The translations under genes were made by a program, and so were the position numbers. This document shows positions 22,736 to 33,820 of a stretch of DNA of 64,000 nucleotides, one piece after another (position 1 is the stretch's first letter; each line of letters begins with the position of its first letter). Under the pieces are notes generated by a model. The model saw only the letters and a program-made list of their open reading frames with translations. It did not search any database and was not told where the DNA came from. Location of the stretch: assembly GCF_023898315.1 (NCBI RefSeq), contig NC_064621.1, positions 17,606,501-17,670,500 of the forward strand, written 5' to 3'. This stretch comes from Schistocerca nitens. Taxonomy: Eukaryota; Arthropoda; Insecta; Orthoptera; Acrididae.

Positions 22736-22885
22736 GCCTGGCAGTGGGTACTTGGTGTGGCGGCAGATGTTAGGCTTCCTTCCCGTTCAAGTCGTTGGAA
22801 GAGTGATTGTTTAAATGCTTCTCTGCGTCTGTCTCATCTCGCCTTCACATTCCCTTTGGGAGCGATACACAGAGGGGCTTAGCAT
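22736..22885 (-). repeat. CR1-type LINE 3' tail fragment
   Basis: The minus strand includes ATTTAAACAATCACTCTTCC and ATCGCTCCCAAAGGGAATG, resembling the final coding and tail region of CR1-type elements. It is short and has no intact frame. Confidence 0.45.
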
Positions 22886-23029
22886 AGCTCTACATACTTC
22901 ACTTAGTACTATTTGCTACGGGTCCTACACGCTACAGGAGACCAAGATGAGACGCACTACCAATCAGTGGACTGTATGAATTTCCGCAGTATCCTGTCAA
23001 TAGACTGAAATGTTCCACCTGCCATACTT

Positions 23030-24265
23030 ACACTATGTGATCAAAAGTAACCGGGCACCTGGCTGAAAATGACATGTTCATGGCGCCCTCCATCGGTAAT
23101 GCTGGAACTCAGTATTGTGTTGGCCCACCCTAAAGACATGGTGACAGCTTCCACGTTCAGTCAGGTGCTGGAAGGTTTCTTGGGGAATGGCAGCCCATTC
23201 TTCACGGAGTGCTGCACTCAGGAGAGGTATCGATGTCGGTCGGTGAGGCCTGGCACGAAGTCGGCCTTCCAAAACGTCCAAAAGGTGTTCTATAGGATTC
23301 AGGTCAGGACTCTATGCAGGCCAGTTCATTACAGGGATGTTATTGTCGTGTAATCACTGCACCGCAGTCCGTGCATTATGAACAGGTGCTCAGTCGTGTT
23401 GAAAGATACAATCGCCATCCCCGAATTGCTCTTCAACAGTGGGAAGCAAAAACGTGCTTGAAGCATGAATGTAGACCTGTTCTGTAATAGTGCCACGCAA
23501 AACAACAAGGATTGTGCAATCCTCCTCCATGAAAAACACGACCACATCATAACACAGCCGCCTCCATATTTTATTGTTGGCAGTACACATGCTGGCAGAT
23601 GACGTTTACCGGGTATTCGTCATACCCACACCCTGCCATCGAATCGACACATTGTGTACCGTGATTCGTCACTCCACACAACGTTTTTCCGCTGTTCAGT
23701 CGTCCAATTTTTCGCTCCTTACACCAAGCGAGGCGTCGTTTGGTATTTACCGATGTCACGTGTGGCTTATGAGCGGCCGCTCGACCACGACATGCAAGTT
23801 TTCTCACCTCCCGCCTAACTGTCATAGAACTTGCAGTGGATCCTGATGCTGTCTCGAATTCCTGTGTGATGGTCTGGATAGATGTCTGCCTATTACACAT
23901 TACGACCCTCTTCAACTGTCGGCAATGTCTGTCATTCAACTGAAGAGTTCGGCCTCTACGCTTTTGTGCTGTATGTGTTCCTTCACGGTTCAACTTGACT
24001 ATCACATCGTAAACAGTGGAGCTAGGGATATTTAGGAGTATGGAAATCTCGCGTACAGACGTATGACAGAAGTGACACCCAATCAGCTGACCACATTCCA
24101 AGGCCGTGAGTTCCGCGGAGCGTCCCATTCTGCTCTCTCACGATGTCTACTGACTACTGAGGTCACTGATATGGAAAACCTGGCAGTAGGTGGCAGCACA
24201 ATGCACCTAATGTGAAAAACGTATGTTTTGGGGGGTGTCCGTATACATTTGTGCGATCAAAATCC
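23030..24265 (-). pseudogene. Tc1-like transposon with degraded terminal repeats
   Basis: A minus-strand transposase starts at 24128 (MGRSAELTALECGQLIG), with paired helix-turn-helix regions up to about residue 120 and then the linker. The first catalytic region is decayed. After a frame break at about 23571 the frame continues with a VVFFMEEDCT-like segment, then FQHD.APVHNA and SPDLNPIEHLLD, giving the second Asp and the Glu of the DDE triad. The left end (gatcaaaagtaaccgggcacc) and the right end (read inward: gatcgcacaaatgtatacggacacc) are matching but diverged inverted repeats. Two stops and frameshifts inactivate it. Confidence 0.8.
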
Positions 24266-24535
24266 TAAATCATCACTCCAGTTCATATTCCTGCAAAGAG
24301 CTACATGCAGGCATTTGGAATGAGCTGCATGATTACAATTGTGAGAGTTGTGTGATTACAATTTTAGTCATAGAATAAAATAGTTCTGAGTTTTGTGACG
24401 GCCACAATTTCACGGTTTCGGACATATGAAACAAATACAATTTTTCAATTAGTACTGTATTATAGGCAACTGCGTTTGGCCATACACAAAAATTCTGAGA
24501 TTACCATTAATGTTGTCTGACGCATCGTTAGTATA

Positions 24536-25086
24536 GGATGTTTCACAATTCCTATGACATGACTTTACAGACTGTAAACGGGACTTGGTAGCTAAAGTTT
24601 TAATAAGGAACCCATGTCCTGAAATCTACCGTTTGGATGTGGAAGTAATTTGAAGGTGGAATCACTTTTAAATCTGCCGCTTCACGGCGCACAAACAGGG
24701 CAGGCAGTGACCTCTGACTTTTGCTGTCTACGGGGCCCCATGGCGTGGGCAGTGTTCCGAGTACTCGTCGTGGGGTTCTCGTCCACGTGGCGAAGGACGG
24801 AGCGGCAACGACGGCCGCCTGCGAGCCGAGCTCACCAGTTTCTCGCGGGCGTCGTCGTAGTCGGACGAAAGTTCTACGTGACGTCATAATTACAACAGGG
24901 TGTGACGACGGTGCCCTCGTCTCAGTTTGTGTCCGTGCTGTGAAACGAGAAATTTGAAAGCGATACCACCTTCAAACTTATTTTACATCCAAATGGCACG
25001 TGGACAATGGTTACTAATCAAATTTTAACTACCAAGTCACCTCTGCAACACGTAAAAGTCTGTAACAGGAATTGTGAAACAAAGTG
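24536..25086. mobile_element. MITE (551 bp) with ~160-bp inverted repeats
   Basis: The left end ggatgtttcacaattcct and right end aggaattgtgaaacaaagtg are inverted repeats continuing through tgacttggtag, tttggatgt, tttgaaggtgg and tttcac on both sides. TA at 24534-24535 and 25087-25088 is the expected Tc1/mariner target duplication. The core (24720-24890) is GC-rich and CpG-rich with a tgacgtca-type CRE (about 24880-24887). No transposase is present, so mobilisation would have been in trans. Confidence 0.75.
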
Positions 25087-25299
25087 TATGCAACATCAAT
25101 AAGCATTGGTGTGGTTCCGTGTCATACGCTTTTCGGAAGTCAGGATATTCTGTATCCCCCCCCCCCCCTCCCTGATTGCTTTGATCAATGCTTCGAAATG
25201 TCATTTGAGGAAAGGTCAAGTTGAGATTCGCATGAACGATATTTTCGGAAACCACGCTGTTTGACATGTATGAGGTAATTCTGTTAGAGATAAATCATT

Positions 25300-25720
25300 T
25301 CGTTTCAGCTCACAGTTGTCCACTCCTTCAATGTGATCTTCCCATTTTACTTTACGGTCCTGCTGTGTATTATTGTCATCCAAAATCTCCAATTTGTCTG
25401 CATATTTTTAATCAAGGGTATGGGCGCAAGTCTTAAAAATCTCGTCTCCGTAGCTTCTAATTACCTTTAGCCTCCTTTCTTTTGTTGTACAGTTCTCGCG
25501 GCCTTAATTAACAGGGACGACTACTATCAGCTTATAGAGCTGAGTTGATTTGTTTGTTTTCCCCATTAACTCCGTGTTAGTTGTTCAAATTTGCATATTT
25601 GTTCATTTTATTTGTAATCTCCATTCTCTCCACGTACCAGAGTAAGTACGCTAAGTAATTTAAACTGCGTACGTTTTCTACGAATTTATCATTTACACCT
25701 AATTTCGTCCTGAACATTCT
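25300..25720 (-). pseudogene. LINE reverse-transcriptase C-terminal remnant (tentative)
   Basis: On the minus strand a decayed frame reads RSLNYLAYLLWYVERMEITNKMNKY, like the NSFNYLGY...I.NK...K region of insect endonuclease/RT LINEs. The remainder is unreadable. Clade not assigned. Confidence 0.4.
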
Positions 25721-25729
25721 CGCTGCTAG

Positions 25730-26800
25730 CTTGTACGGTGTGAAATTTTACTAGCATATTATCCGTAGATTTTGAATTATTTTAATAAGAAGCTTTGAAT
25801 ATCATTTATCTTAAATGATTTTCTATAGAATTCCCTTGAACCTACAATAATGTATCTCCTCACAATCTTTACACAAGAAAATAGCTGACAGTATAGCGCA
25901 GCTGAGCTTAATGTTCTGTGCCAACAAAATTGGTTGTTGTGGGAACCTGCACCTAAAATGAAATTTAAAACTTGGCGAGATGCTCTGTCAACCGAAATGA
26001 GGCTAGTTTTCGCACAGTCGTCTTCCGAAACCTCAAAATATTCTGGTACAAAATATGTCATCAAAACTGAAAGAAAAGCGTTTCTGGGGTGTTTATATTG
26101 CAATGAACTTCTATGTAGAACAACTGCATCGCTGTCGATGAAGCAATGTCTTCGAAATATACGCTGGAGAAGTATTAAACACGCTACTGGAAAGGCACCA
26201 GACTGATTTTACTATCGAGTTTTCCATCTATTGCACCGTCTGTGATTTGTCAAGCATTGCAACTATGGTTACCATGAAATTTGTATGGAGGTAGCTTGAT
26301 TGTTCAAGTGGTGCTAAGCTGACCTAATAAAGATGGCATCAGCCTTCGCAACTGACAACCTATGCAAAAGAATTGAGAGTGAGAAGGGGAAGTGTACGGG
26401 CACGCCCGCCGCGCGCAGCACGCGCCCTCTCTCTACCGTCGGCTTATGGCCGAAGCATGTTTCGCTGCGGTCGCTCCGTGGCTCGCTTTCCCCCCTAGAG
26501 GCTTACCTTCAACCACGCACCCTATAGCAGTGAAATGTTCTACTGTCTAGGCCTCACGCTTCCAAACAAAACTGCTGTCGTTTTTGCCAATTTATCAACA
26601 ACATCGAACTTTACTCCTTTTATCTTTCTTCTTCTTCTTCTTCCCCTTCCTCTTCCTATTTCTTCTTTGTCAGGCATGAGTTACCCTACTTCTGATATGA
26701 CTACATGTAAATTCCTCCAGTCCATTTAGTCTGCAATGGTCCTGTAAAAGGCAGTCAAATGAAATCGAGACACAGGAGAAAACGTAAGTAACTGGAGACA
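25730..26800. other. Unassigned, with a short GC-rich patch
   Basis: About 26395-26530 is GC-rich with a 64-codon frame that matches nothing known. The rest is AT-rich, including a CT-rich run at 26615-26660. Confidence 0.4.
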
Positions 26801-26809
26801 AGATGGTCA

Positions 26810-27240
26810 TGCCCTTCGTGGAAAAATGTTTCCTCTAGCCAACGGAACTATGATTGTGCCTCTTTCACCGAAAGAAATGGACGGCCACGAATGTTTTTTT
26901 TCAGCACTCAAAAGAATATTAAAGCGCATGGGGAGAGATAGAGACAGTATTGAGGGTGTGTAAGGGCTTTCCAGTGAAACTTGTGCAGCGTAGTGGAAAA
27001 AACCTGCCAGCAAGATGCCCGTCCACGCGTTGTCAAGGTTCTTTCGAATACGCTGCAGAAATTCCACTGCAATGTTCTTACACATCCTCTACACAGTCCC
27101 GATCTCTCTCCCCGTTCGATTTACTTTCTGAGCTCTGAAGAAAGGCATTCGTGGCAATCGATTTGCTTCGGACAAAGAGGTGCACGCCTGGGTACTATTA
27201 TGGGTAATAGGCAACAGCAAATATTTTTTCCATGAAGTTG
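26810..27240. pseudogene. Two mariner C-terminal fragments in inverted orientation
   Basis: From about 27010 rightward, the plus strand decodes to a DARPRVVKV..NTLQKFHCNVL stretch followed by HPLHSPDLSPRSI, the region before the third catalytic residue. From about 27000 leftward, the minus strand decodes to TTLHKFHWKALTHPQ with LSP and a GRPFLSVKEAQS tail. The two are homologous and diverge from a junction near 27005, forming an imperfect palindrome. Both are 5'-truncated. Confidence 0.6.
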
Positions 27241-27319
27241 GAGTGCGATAAATGTGTCAACAGTTACGGTGATTAGTTTTGAAATAATAGCGAGCTTACT
27301 TTTTTTGTGAATATGAAAG

Positions 27320-27445
27320 ATCATCAGCTAGAGAATGACGACAGTGAAAATTAGTGCCGTAGCAGGAGTGGAACCCGGACTTCCCGCTTTACGAGACCGG
27401 TCAGCTTAACGACTCACGGCCAGACCCAGACCTCCGTGCGTCGCC
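27320..27445 (-). mobile_element. tRNA-derived SINE fragment
   Basis: On the minus strand: GGCCGTGAGTCGTTAAGCTGA (A-box region), GTCTCGTAAAGCGGGAAGTCC (anticodon-arm-like), GGTTCCACTCC (B-box-like), then GGCACTAATTTTCACTGTCG. The layout is tRNA-like with a SINE body beginning. No target duplication was found. Confidence 0.55.
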
Positions 27446-27689
27446 TTCCCTGCCTGCCACAGCCGGTACTCGTACACCCACCAGGTAATTTCCGTAGAGT
27501 GGAGAACATTCTAACTGAAAGTCACTGCCTGGCATAGGCGGGTAAATACAGTACTGCAGTGGCTGTGTTGTTGAGACGACCGCTGAAATGTTCCGTCGGA
27601 CGTGCTTCCATCATATAGCAAGAGCGGTGTTCACTACAAAAGAACAAAGTTTTTTCCAAACAACATAAATAATAGTGTGAGGAAAAAAG

Positions 27690-28290
27690 GCGACTAAAAA
27701 CTGCATTTGGAGCGTAGCCCTATATGGCTGTGAAACATAGACAATAGACACAAATCAAATGAAATTCCTTGAAACAATTGTGGTATAGTGCTGGAGACGC
27801 CAGTTAAAGATCATATGAACAGATTAAACAATCAACCGGGAAGAACTGCAAAAAATTGGTGAATATACGTTTTTAGGATAACAACAGAGCGAGTAAGATT
27901 CAAAATGGTTCAACTGGCTCTGAGCACTATGGGACTCAACTGCTGAGGTCAGAAGTCCCCTAGAACTTAGAACTACTTAAACCTAACTAACCTAAGCACA
28001 ACACACACATCCATGCCCGAGGCAGGATTCGAACCTGCGACCGTAGCGGTCGCGCGGTTCCATACTGAAGCGCCAGAACCGCTCGGCCACCAGCGGCCGG
28101 CAGCGAGTAAGACATGAGTGGGCTGCTCCCATAACAAAGCACAACGAGATTCCCTGCATATAATGTACGTGGCTCTAAATACGCAGAAGTGAAGAAATTA
28201 GCTTTTAATAGATCCAGTTGGAGAGCTTCCAACCAATCAACAGATTGATGGAGAAGAATAATTTTGTTAGGTAAGACATCTTCCAATGGA
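27690..28290 (+). pseudogene. LINE 3' remnant interrupted by a SINE
   Basis: The plus strand decodes to ALYGCET, then MKFLETIVV..CWRR and REELQKIGEYT, the C-terminal pattern (YGSETW, AFEMWCWRRML) of RTE/CR1-like LINEs. A SINE splits it at 27899-28101, after which only fragments can be read. Frames are interrupted by stops. Confidence 0.55.
27899..28101 (-). mobile_element. tRNA-derived SINE with 11-bp TSD
   Basis: The standard head and body read on the minus strand, with B box GGTTCGAATCC and tail CCATTTTG. The target duplication agcgagtaaga is perfect at 27888-27898 and 28102-28112. Confidence 0.92.
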
Positions 28291-29630
28291 AATATTAGGA
28301 TTTTTGAACTTTCTCTGGAGTTTTGCTGTTTATCGGAATTCTTTAATGTAGTCCACTACATTAGATTATAAGCTATTACTATTGTTTTCGGTAGAGAATT
28401 ATCAAAGTTACATTTTACTGATGTAATGCACAGTGGTAACGAAGTTGTAAATGAAAATAATTTAAGAAGCGAAAGACGCTTTAGTAACTGTAATGAAACG
28501 AAAAGAGATATAAAGAAAAATGTTGTAGAAACTGTAAGTACAGACTTTTCGATAACTGTATACTTAAACACTAGGTGGTTACAATTAAAGTGCAGCTACT
28601 CACGGAGATCCAGAGATGGCTTTAATTATTGTATGGCAGACAAACTTGGTAGATATGTTAATGTGTCAATGCGGAACCGATTTACGCTGTGAAAAATTAG
28701 TTCCAGTTTTGGCCACCAGGAGCAAATATAGCGCTGTACAGCAGATGGACGACGTTTCTTGTGCTCATATTGAACAAACTGTGTAAGTGGCTATTACTAA
28801 CAAAATCAACATTATGTCTTTATCACTTGCTTCACCTTTCTGTCCACATCTCATCCCTAATGCACTACACGTGGAAACATTTCTATACATCTTTCTTGCA
28901 TTCAAAGAGCCAAATTTGCACATAGTGGCCAACTATTTCTTTTTCTAGCATAAAGGACCTCTGTGAGCATCTCAGCTTTAATTGTAACTACCCGGTATGT
29001 AGAAACTACTATGACCAACATAGGGATTGTATTTTAGTTTAGAAGTATTGAGGGGATTAGGAGACGTCGTCATCCAATGGAAGGATTGTTCCTTGACCAG
29101 CATACAAGCCATCAGGAAGAAGCGCCAAGGAAGAGCGACATATGGATATCTTCGCGTACACGGCTCCATTTCTCGCGATATCACTGACTGGGCGAGGAAT
29201 ATCATATTTAAAATGGTTTGTGCGTGGGACTACAACACTCAGAAATACAAAGTAGGATCATCCGAGTCAACAGATGTGCATCAGTACCGACAGTCTGTAC
29301 GTTGTCAGTTGTGCCTAATTCAATATCTGAAAGACATGTTCGTAGACTCAAAATTTTTGGTAACATTTTCGGGGAACAGCGACCTTGTAAGCTACACTCA
29401 TGCTCATAAATTAAGAATAATGCTGATGCATGGTGAAACAACGCTCTGGTGAGCGGTTTGCGGGTTTAAATCACCTGGGGTTATGACCATGCGGTGCATT
29501 TGACCTGCGGTGGTCGCACAGTAACACTGACAGCAGTCCACATACGCAGAGTTGTGTTGCTGCATGTCAGAGTACGGTGCAGCGAGTAAGTGTGCAGACG
29601 TTTTCAGACTGCTAATGGTGACCGTGTGTT
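28291..29630. other. Unassigned stretch upstream of Tc1-like gene
   Basis: A 141-codon plus-strand frame (29027-29452) is present, but it resembles no family and has shadow frames on the other strand, so I do not call it. The last ~150 bp may include the left part of the Tc1-like element that follows, but I could not locate its terminal repeat. Confidence 0.4.
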
Positions 29631-29634
29631 GAAA

Positions 29635-30666
29635 ATGGCTCAAAGAACACATATTGATGACGTTATGAGGGGTAGAATACTAGGGCGACTGGAGGATGGT
29701 TAAAATCAGCAGGTCGTAGCACGGGCCCTCCGTGTACCACAAAGTGTGATCTCACGATTATGGCAACGATTCCAGCAGACAGGAAACGTGTCCAGGCGCT
29801 ACAGTACGGGACGTCCACAGTGGACAACACCACAAGCAGACCGATATCTCACCATCGGTGCCCGCAGACTGCCACGGAGTATTGCTGGTAGCCTTGCTTG
29901 GGACCTTACCGCAGGCACTGGAATAGTTGTCTCCAGACACACAGTCTACAGACGACTGAACAGACATGGTTTATTCGCCCGGAGACCTGCAAAGTGCATT
30001 CCACTGACCCCTAGTCACAGGAGAGCCCGTAAAGCCTGGTGTCAAGAACACAGTACATGGTCATTGGAACAGTGGTCCCAAGTTATGTTCACAGACGAGT
30101 CCACGTATAGTCTGGACAGTGATTCTCACCGGATTTCCATCTGGCGTGAACCAGGAACCAGATACCAACCCCTTAATGTCCTTGAAAGGGACCTGTATGG
30201 ATGTCGTGGTTTGATGGTGTGGGGTGGGATTATGATTGGTGCACGTATATCCCTGCATGTCTTTGACAGAGGAACTGTAACAGGTCAGTTGTATTGGGAA
30301 GTCATTTTGCACCAGTATCACCGCCTTTTCAGGGGTGCAGTGGGTCCCACCTCCCTCCTGATGGATGATAACGCACGGCCCCACCGAGCTACCTTCTTGG
30401 AGGAGTACCTTGAAACAGAAGATTTCAGGCGAATGGACTGGTCTGCCTGTTCTCCAGACCAAAACCCCATCGAGCATGTCTGGGATGCTCTCGGTCGATG
30501 TATCACTGCACGTCTTCAAATCCCTACGACACTTCAGGAGCTCCGACCGGCACTGGTGCAAGAATGGGAGGCTATACCCAAGCATATGCTCGACCACCTG
30601 ATCCAGAGTATGCCAACCCGTTGTGCGGCCTGTGTATGTGTGCATGGTGATAATATCCCCTATTGA
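29635..30666 (+). pseudogene. Tc1-like transposase (DD34E), one stop codon from open
   Basis: The frame starts at ATG 29635 (MAQRTHIDDVMRGRILG) and runs 343 codons to 30666, close to the normal Tc1 length of about 340. The only visible defect is a TAA at 29701-29703 (codon 23), one base from CAA. Paired helix-turn-helix regions occupy about residues 1-110 (SVISRLWQRFQQTGNVS in the first). The DDE triad is complete: D154 in MFTDEST, D245 in MDDNARPH and E280 in PDQNPIEHVWD, with 34 residues between the last two. A downstream ATG at 29746 leaves 306 codons but loses part of the DNA-binding domain. Terminal repeats were not found. Confidence 0.9.
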
Positions 30667-30679
30667 TGTCGGGGTACGT

Positions 30680-31840
30680 GCGCAGAAAACAGTGCCGTTT
30701 GGAGCACATGTATTTCAGGACGGTTTTCTCAACTTATCACCAATACTGTGGAGTTACACATCTGTGTCGTGTGTGTTCTCTACGTGCCTATGTTATTAGC
30801 TCCAGATTTGTGTAGTGCCACATTCTGCAATTATCCTTAATTTATGAGCAAGAGTCAACTGAGGTCTCCTGACTGTGCTGGACATCGTCAACTTCAGCTG
30901 AAGATATTAACAGAATGGTACGGAATTCGGTCGACGTGATGTAAAGACAGTTCTACTCCAGTCAGTGAGATTGCAGGCTGAAGACAAATCGTTTATGAAT
31001 GCAAACCAAGTTTGCTTTTCTGTAGAAAGTTTCAAAAAACTACGTAACTTTAAAACTGCCTCTCAATAACGGTGTGGAAGATGCCGAGAAAATTACTGCT
31101 TGCCCTGTTTTTACGCTGAATATTACCCAAGCGCACGCAAATCATCAAGTGTAAAATAATGAAAGTATGTAATTGTATGTACGAGTTTCTTGTGTACATC
31201 TTGTGGTATCTACTTTGAAATTTATATAGGATCCCATATTTTCCTTTCCTATTCCGGCCTTTTTATGAAAGTATAGCAAATATAATATATTTAACATTAA
31301 TTAGTTCTATTTACAGTGTATGTAATGGAAAAATGGAAAATAAAAATGTATCGGCATAGGGAAAGATTCTCACAAACCTCGGATTACCGTTTTGTACTCT
31401 TACCCCTGTGCCACCCACTGCCTTGAAACTACGCTAACATGAACGGGTCATGCCTCGCTCGACTCACGCCAAAACCGCTATTGTATCCAAACGCTTCGCC
31501 ATCTGGAGCTCTCGCTTCTGCCAGTTTCCTTTCTGGCCAGGCTCTGCATAGTCCAGAAATCCGCAGGAAGTCGGTGACGACAGACAGGCACGGACCCCTT
31601 ATGACTCGGGATATGAGCTGCTTTGCAGCAAATGAAGTATCGACGCGTACGACCAAGAGCTGTTCTTGCGGCTCCCCTTCATATGGCAACGGGGAGACGC
31701 GAGCCGTCTGTGTAGCATACAATGGCAACACTAGGCACAACAGTGGCCTCACATCATCTTTTAAAAAGAATCCCAATTCTGCGTACGGCGTCACAATGGG
31801 CGTAACAATGAGTGGATCCTCCAAGGACAACGAGTATTTC
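30680..31840. other. Unassigned stretch
   Basis: A 151-codon plus frame and a 133-codon minus frame overlap at 31429-31894. Neither resembles a known protein. A tRNA-like or SINE-like head is possible near 31365-31440, but no clear boxes are present. Confidence 0.4.
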
Positions 31841-31844
31841 CAGA

Positions 31845-32310
31845 CAGCGATTTCTCATCATCACATGGGCCCAGCACCAAACGTCATGGCATGAGTTTCT
31901 ATGGGGTACGCAACACGGTCACTTGTGGTCCGTTTATCGTGGCAGCCGGTCATTTGGACAACATGCGCTCCATTTTATACTGTTTAGTCTGATGACTGAG
32001 CCCTATTTTCAATGACTTCGTGCTGTTATATTTAAAAAGATAATGCAAGACCGTAAGATGCTCGTACTGATCTGACCTACTTCGACAGAGAGCGTGCTAG
32101 GCTGCTAGCCTAGTCGCTGAGCCCTTCAGATCTCGCCCTCTCAAATCATATGATCGTGGCCTTCCGAATGCTGACTGACCAACACTCGCCAGCACGTACG
32201 ACTGATCAACTCTAGCATAATGTTGAAGCAGCATGGAATGACGTACCCGTGTCCGTCATCCGAGTTCATTTCGACTATGTGCAGCAGATTTAGAGCCTTT
32301 CTTACTCTCA
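31845..32310 (+). pseudogene. Tc1-like transposase fragment
   Basis: The plus strand carries PNVMA.VSMGYATRSLVV, matching VMVWGCIGYTSRSPLV in the 58654-60059 element. It ends near LHHNVEAAWNDVPVSVIR, the C-terminal part. The catalytic core between is decayed. No ends were found. Confidence 0.55.
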
Positions 32311-33005
32311 GAGATGCCATTATGTCTACTAACTTTCATCGTCTGTATACCTCCAAAATCACCTACAAATTTAACCATGCGTTGCTCCTACTACACTGCA
32401 TACACACAATAAGTATCACATCGCTGTTTGCTTCCTTACGTATCATTTTTAATGGCTAGCTGTGAATAACAGAAATTGTCGATGGCCCACATATGATTAT
32501 TGCAACTACTGATGATTCTTTTTCAGGTGAATAACGTTTCATTGATATAACAATATAGGAGACAAAGTCACGATCGATCTTGCAAAATTTAATCACAAAA
32601 TGTATCAACATGCAATGACAGGAGTCAGCGGAAGTAAAAGATAGTTCTCTCTGTAAATGGTGGAATTATGACTACATTTGCCGTATTTCTTTCCCATTTT
32701 AAGTTAAATGGTGGAGCACTGAACAAGCAACGACTGATTCTTCGACATCGAAAGTCGGAGTAGTTCATTGTCCTTCTTGGTCGTTGTATTGTAGTACATA
32801 AGATTTGGAAAAGTCTTAGAAACTTTCTGAGCATGCGTACTTGTAGGGTCGCTGGACAAAATATTAATGTCCTTCTCAGAAGAACACACTGGTCGCTTTA
32901 CAGCGCTGTAGAACTGGTACCTGACGGTCATGCGTGCTATCACTACTAACGTTTCATCGCAGTGAAATGGTGTGCACATGCCTATCGTATTTGGCGTGTT
33001 CATAG
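32311..33005. other. Unassigned AT-rich stretch
   Basis: No recognised feature. Confidence 0.45.
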
Positions 33006-33800
33006 CTACAAAGTGAGTAAAATTGCCCGATTTGTTGGTGCATCAACGCAAAATGTCTAATGAGTCTACAAAGTAGGGAACGCCTCGCAACCGCGCAACA
33101 CGGGTTAAGAGCAGTGATGGTAGAAAGATCCAAACCACCAGGAAATGGGGACGTGTGTCAAGGCTTGTCAACGAGAATCGGTTTCAAGTAAGACAGGAAT
33201 CCTCTCTGTTGATGTATGCACGTCAATTTCAACAAGTTTCCGAGTGAACACTGGGAATAAAACTCAATGCAGCGGCCATCTGGTGTCAGGTGCTTGACAG
33301 AAGGCTATTCCTCACACCGTTACACAAATCTGTATGCCTTCAATGGCCCAAACAACACATATACTTGACAGTAGTTGGCTTATTCCAGATTTTGTCAGTT
33401 TTCACTTCATACACGGCGACGAGTGCAAATGCGTCCAATGAGGGTTTTAGTTCTCAGTGTGTGAAGAGTATGATTCGGCTTTAGGTGAAATTTATCGTCG
33501 ATGCTGTGGGTCCAGTCATTCAGGTTACCGTGAACATGGATCAGAACGTGTACTTCACAATCTCGGTGCTCCAGTGTTGCCGATTCTTCTGCCGACTCTT
33601 TTGCAACAGCATGAAGCTAAAATTATAGCTGTTCAGAAAGCCTCAATGCTGAACATTGGTTTGTCGTGCGTAAATAACGCTGAATACAGTATATCTTACA
33701 TTGGTTGCTGCCGATGCCTCGCTGCCAGTATAAGGTGTCGCTATTTCAACAACTCTCTACGTTATTTAGACGTCTGATGTTACAATTACAGAATATAGTG
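33006..33800 (+). pseudogene. Possible Tc1-like transposase remnant
   Basis: A decayed plus-strand stretch begins VSKIARFVGASTQNV, similar to a helix-turn-helix of Tc1/mariner transposases (VxxIAxxVGxSxxxV). It continues with a GTCVKAC-like linker and later weak TVNMDQNVYFT text near 33525-33550. No catalytic motifs can be placed with confidence. Confidence 0.35.
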
Positions 33801-33820
33801 CAAACACTTCGCTCGAATTT

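Noticed and set aside
31429-31894. Long overlapping frames (133 and 151 codons)
   Set aside because: Frames on opposite strands in the same place, without any recognised motif.
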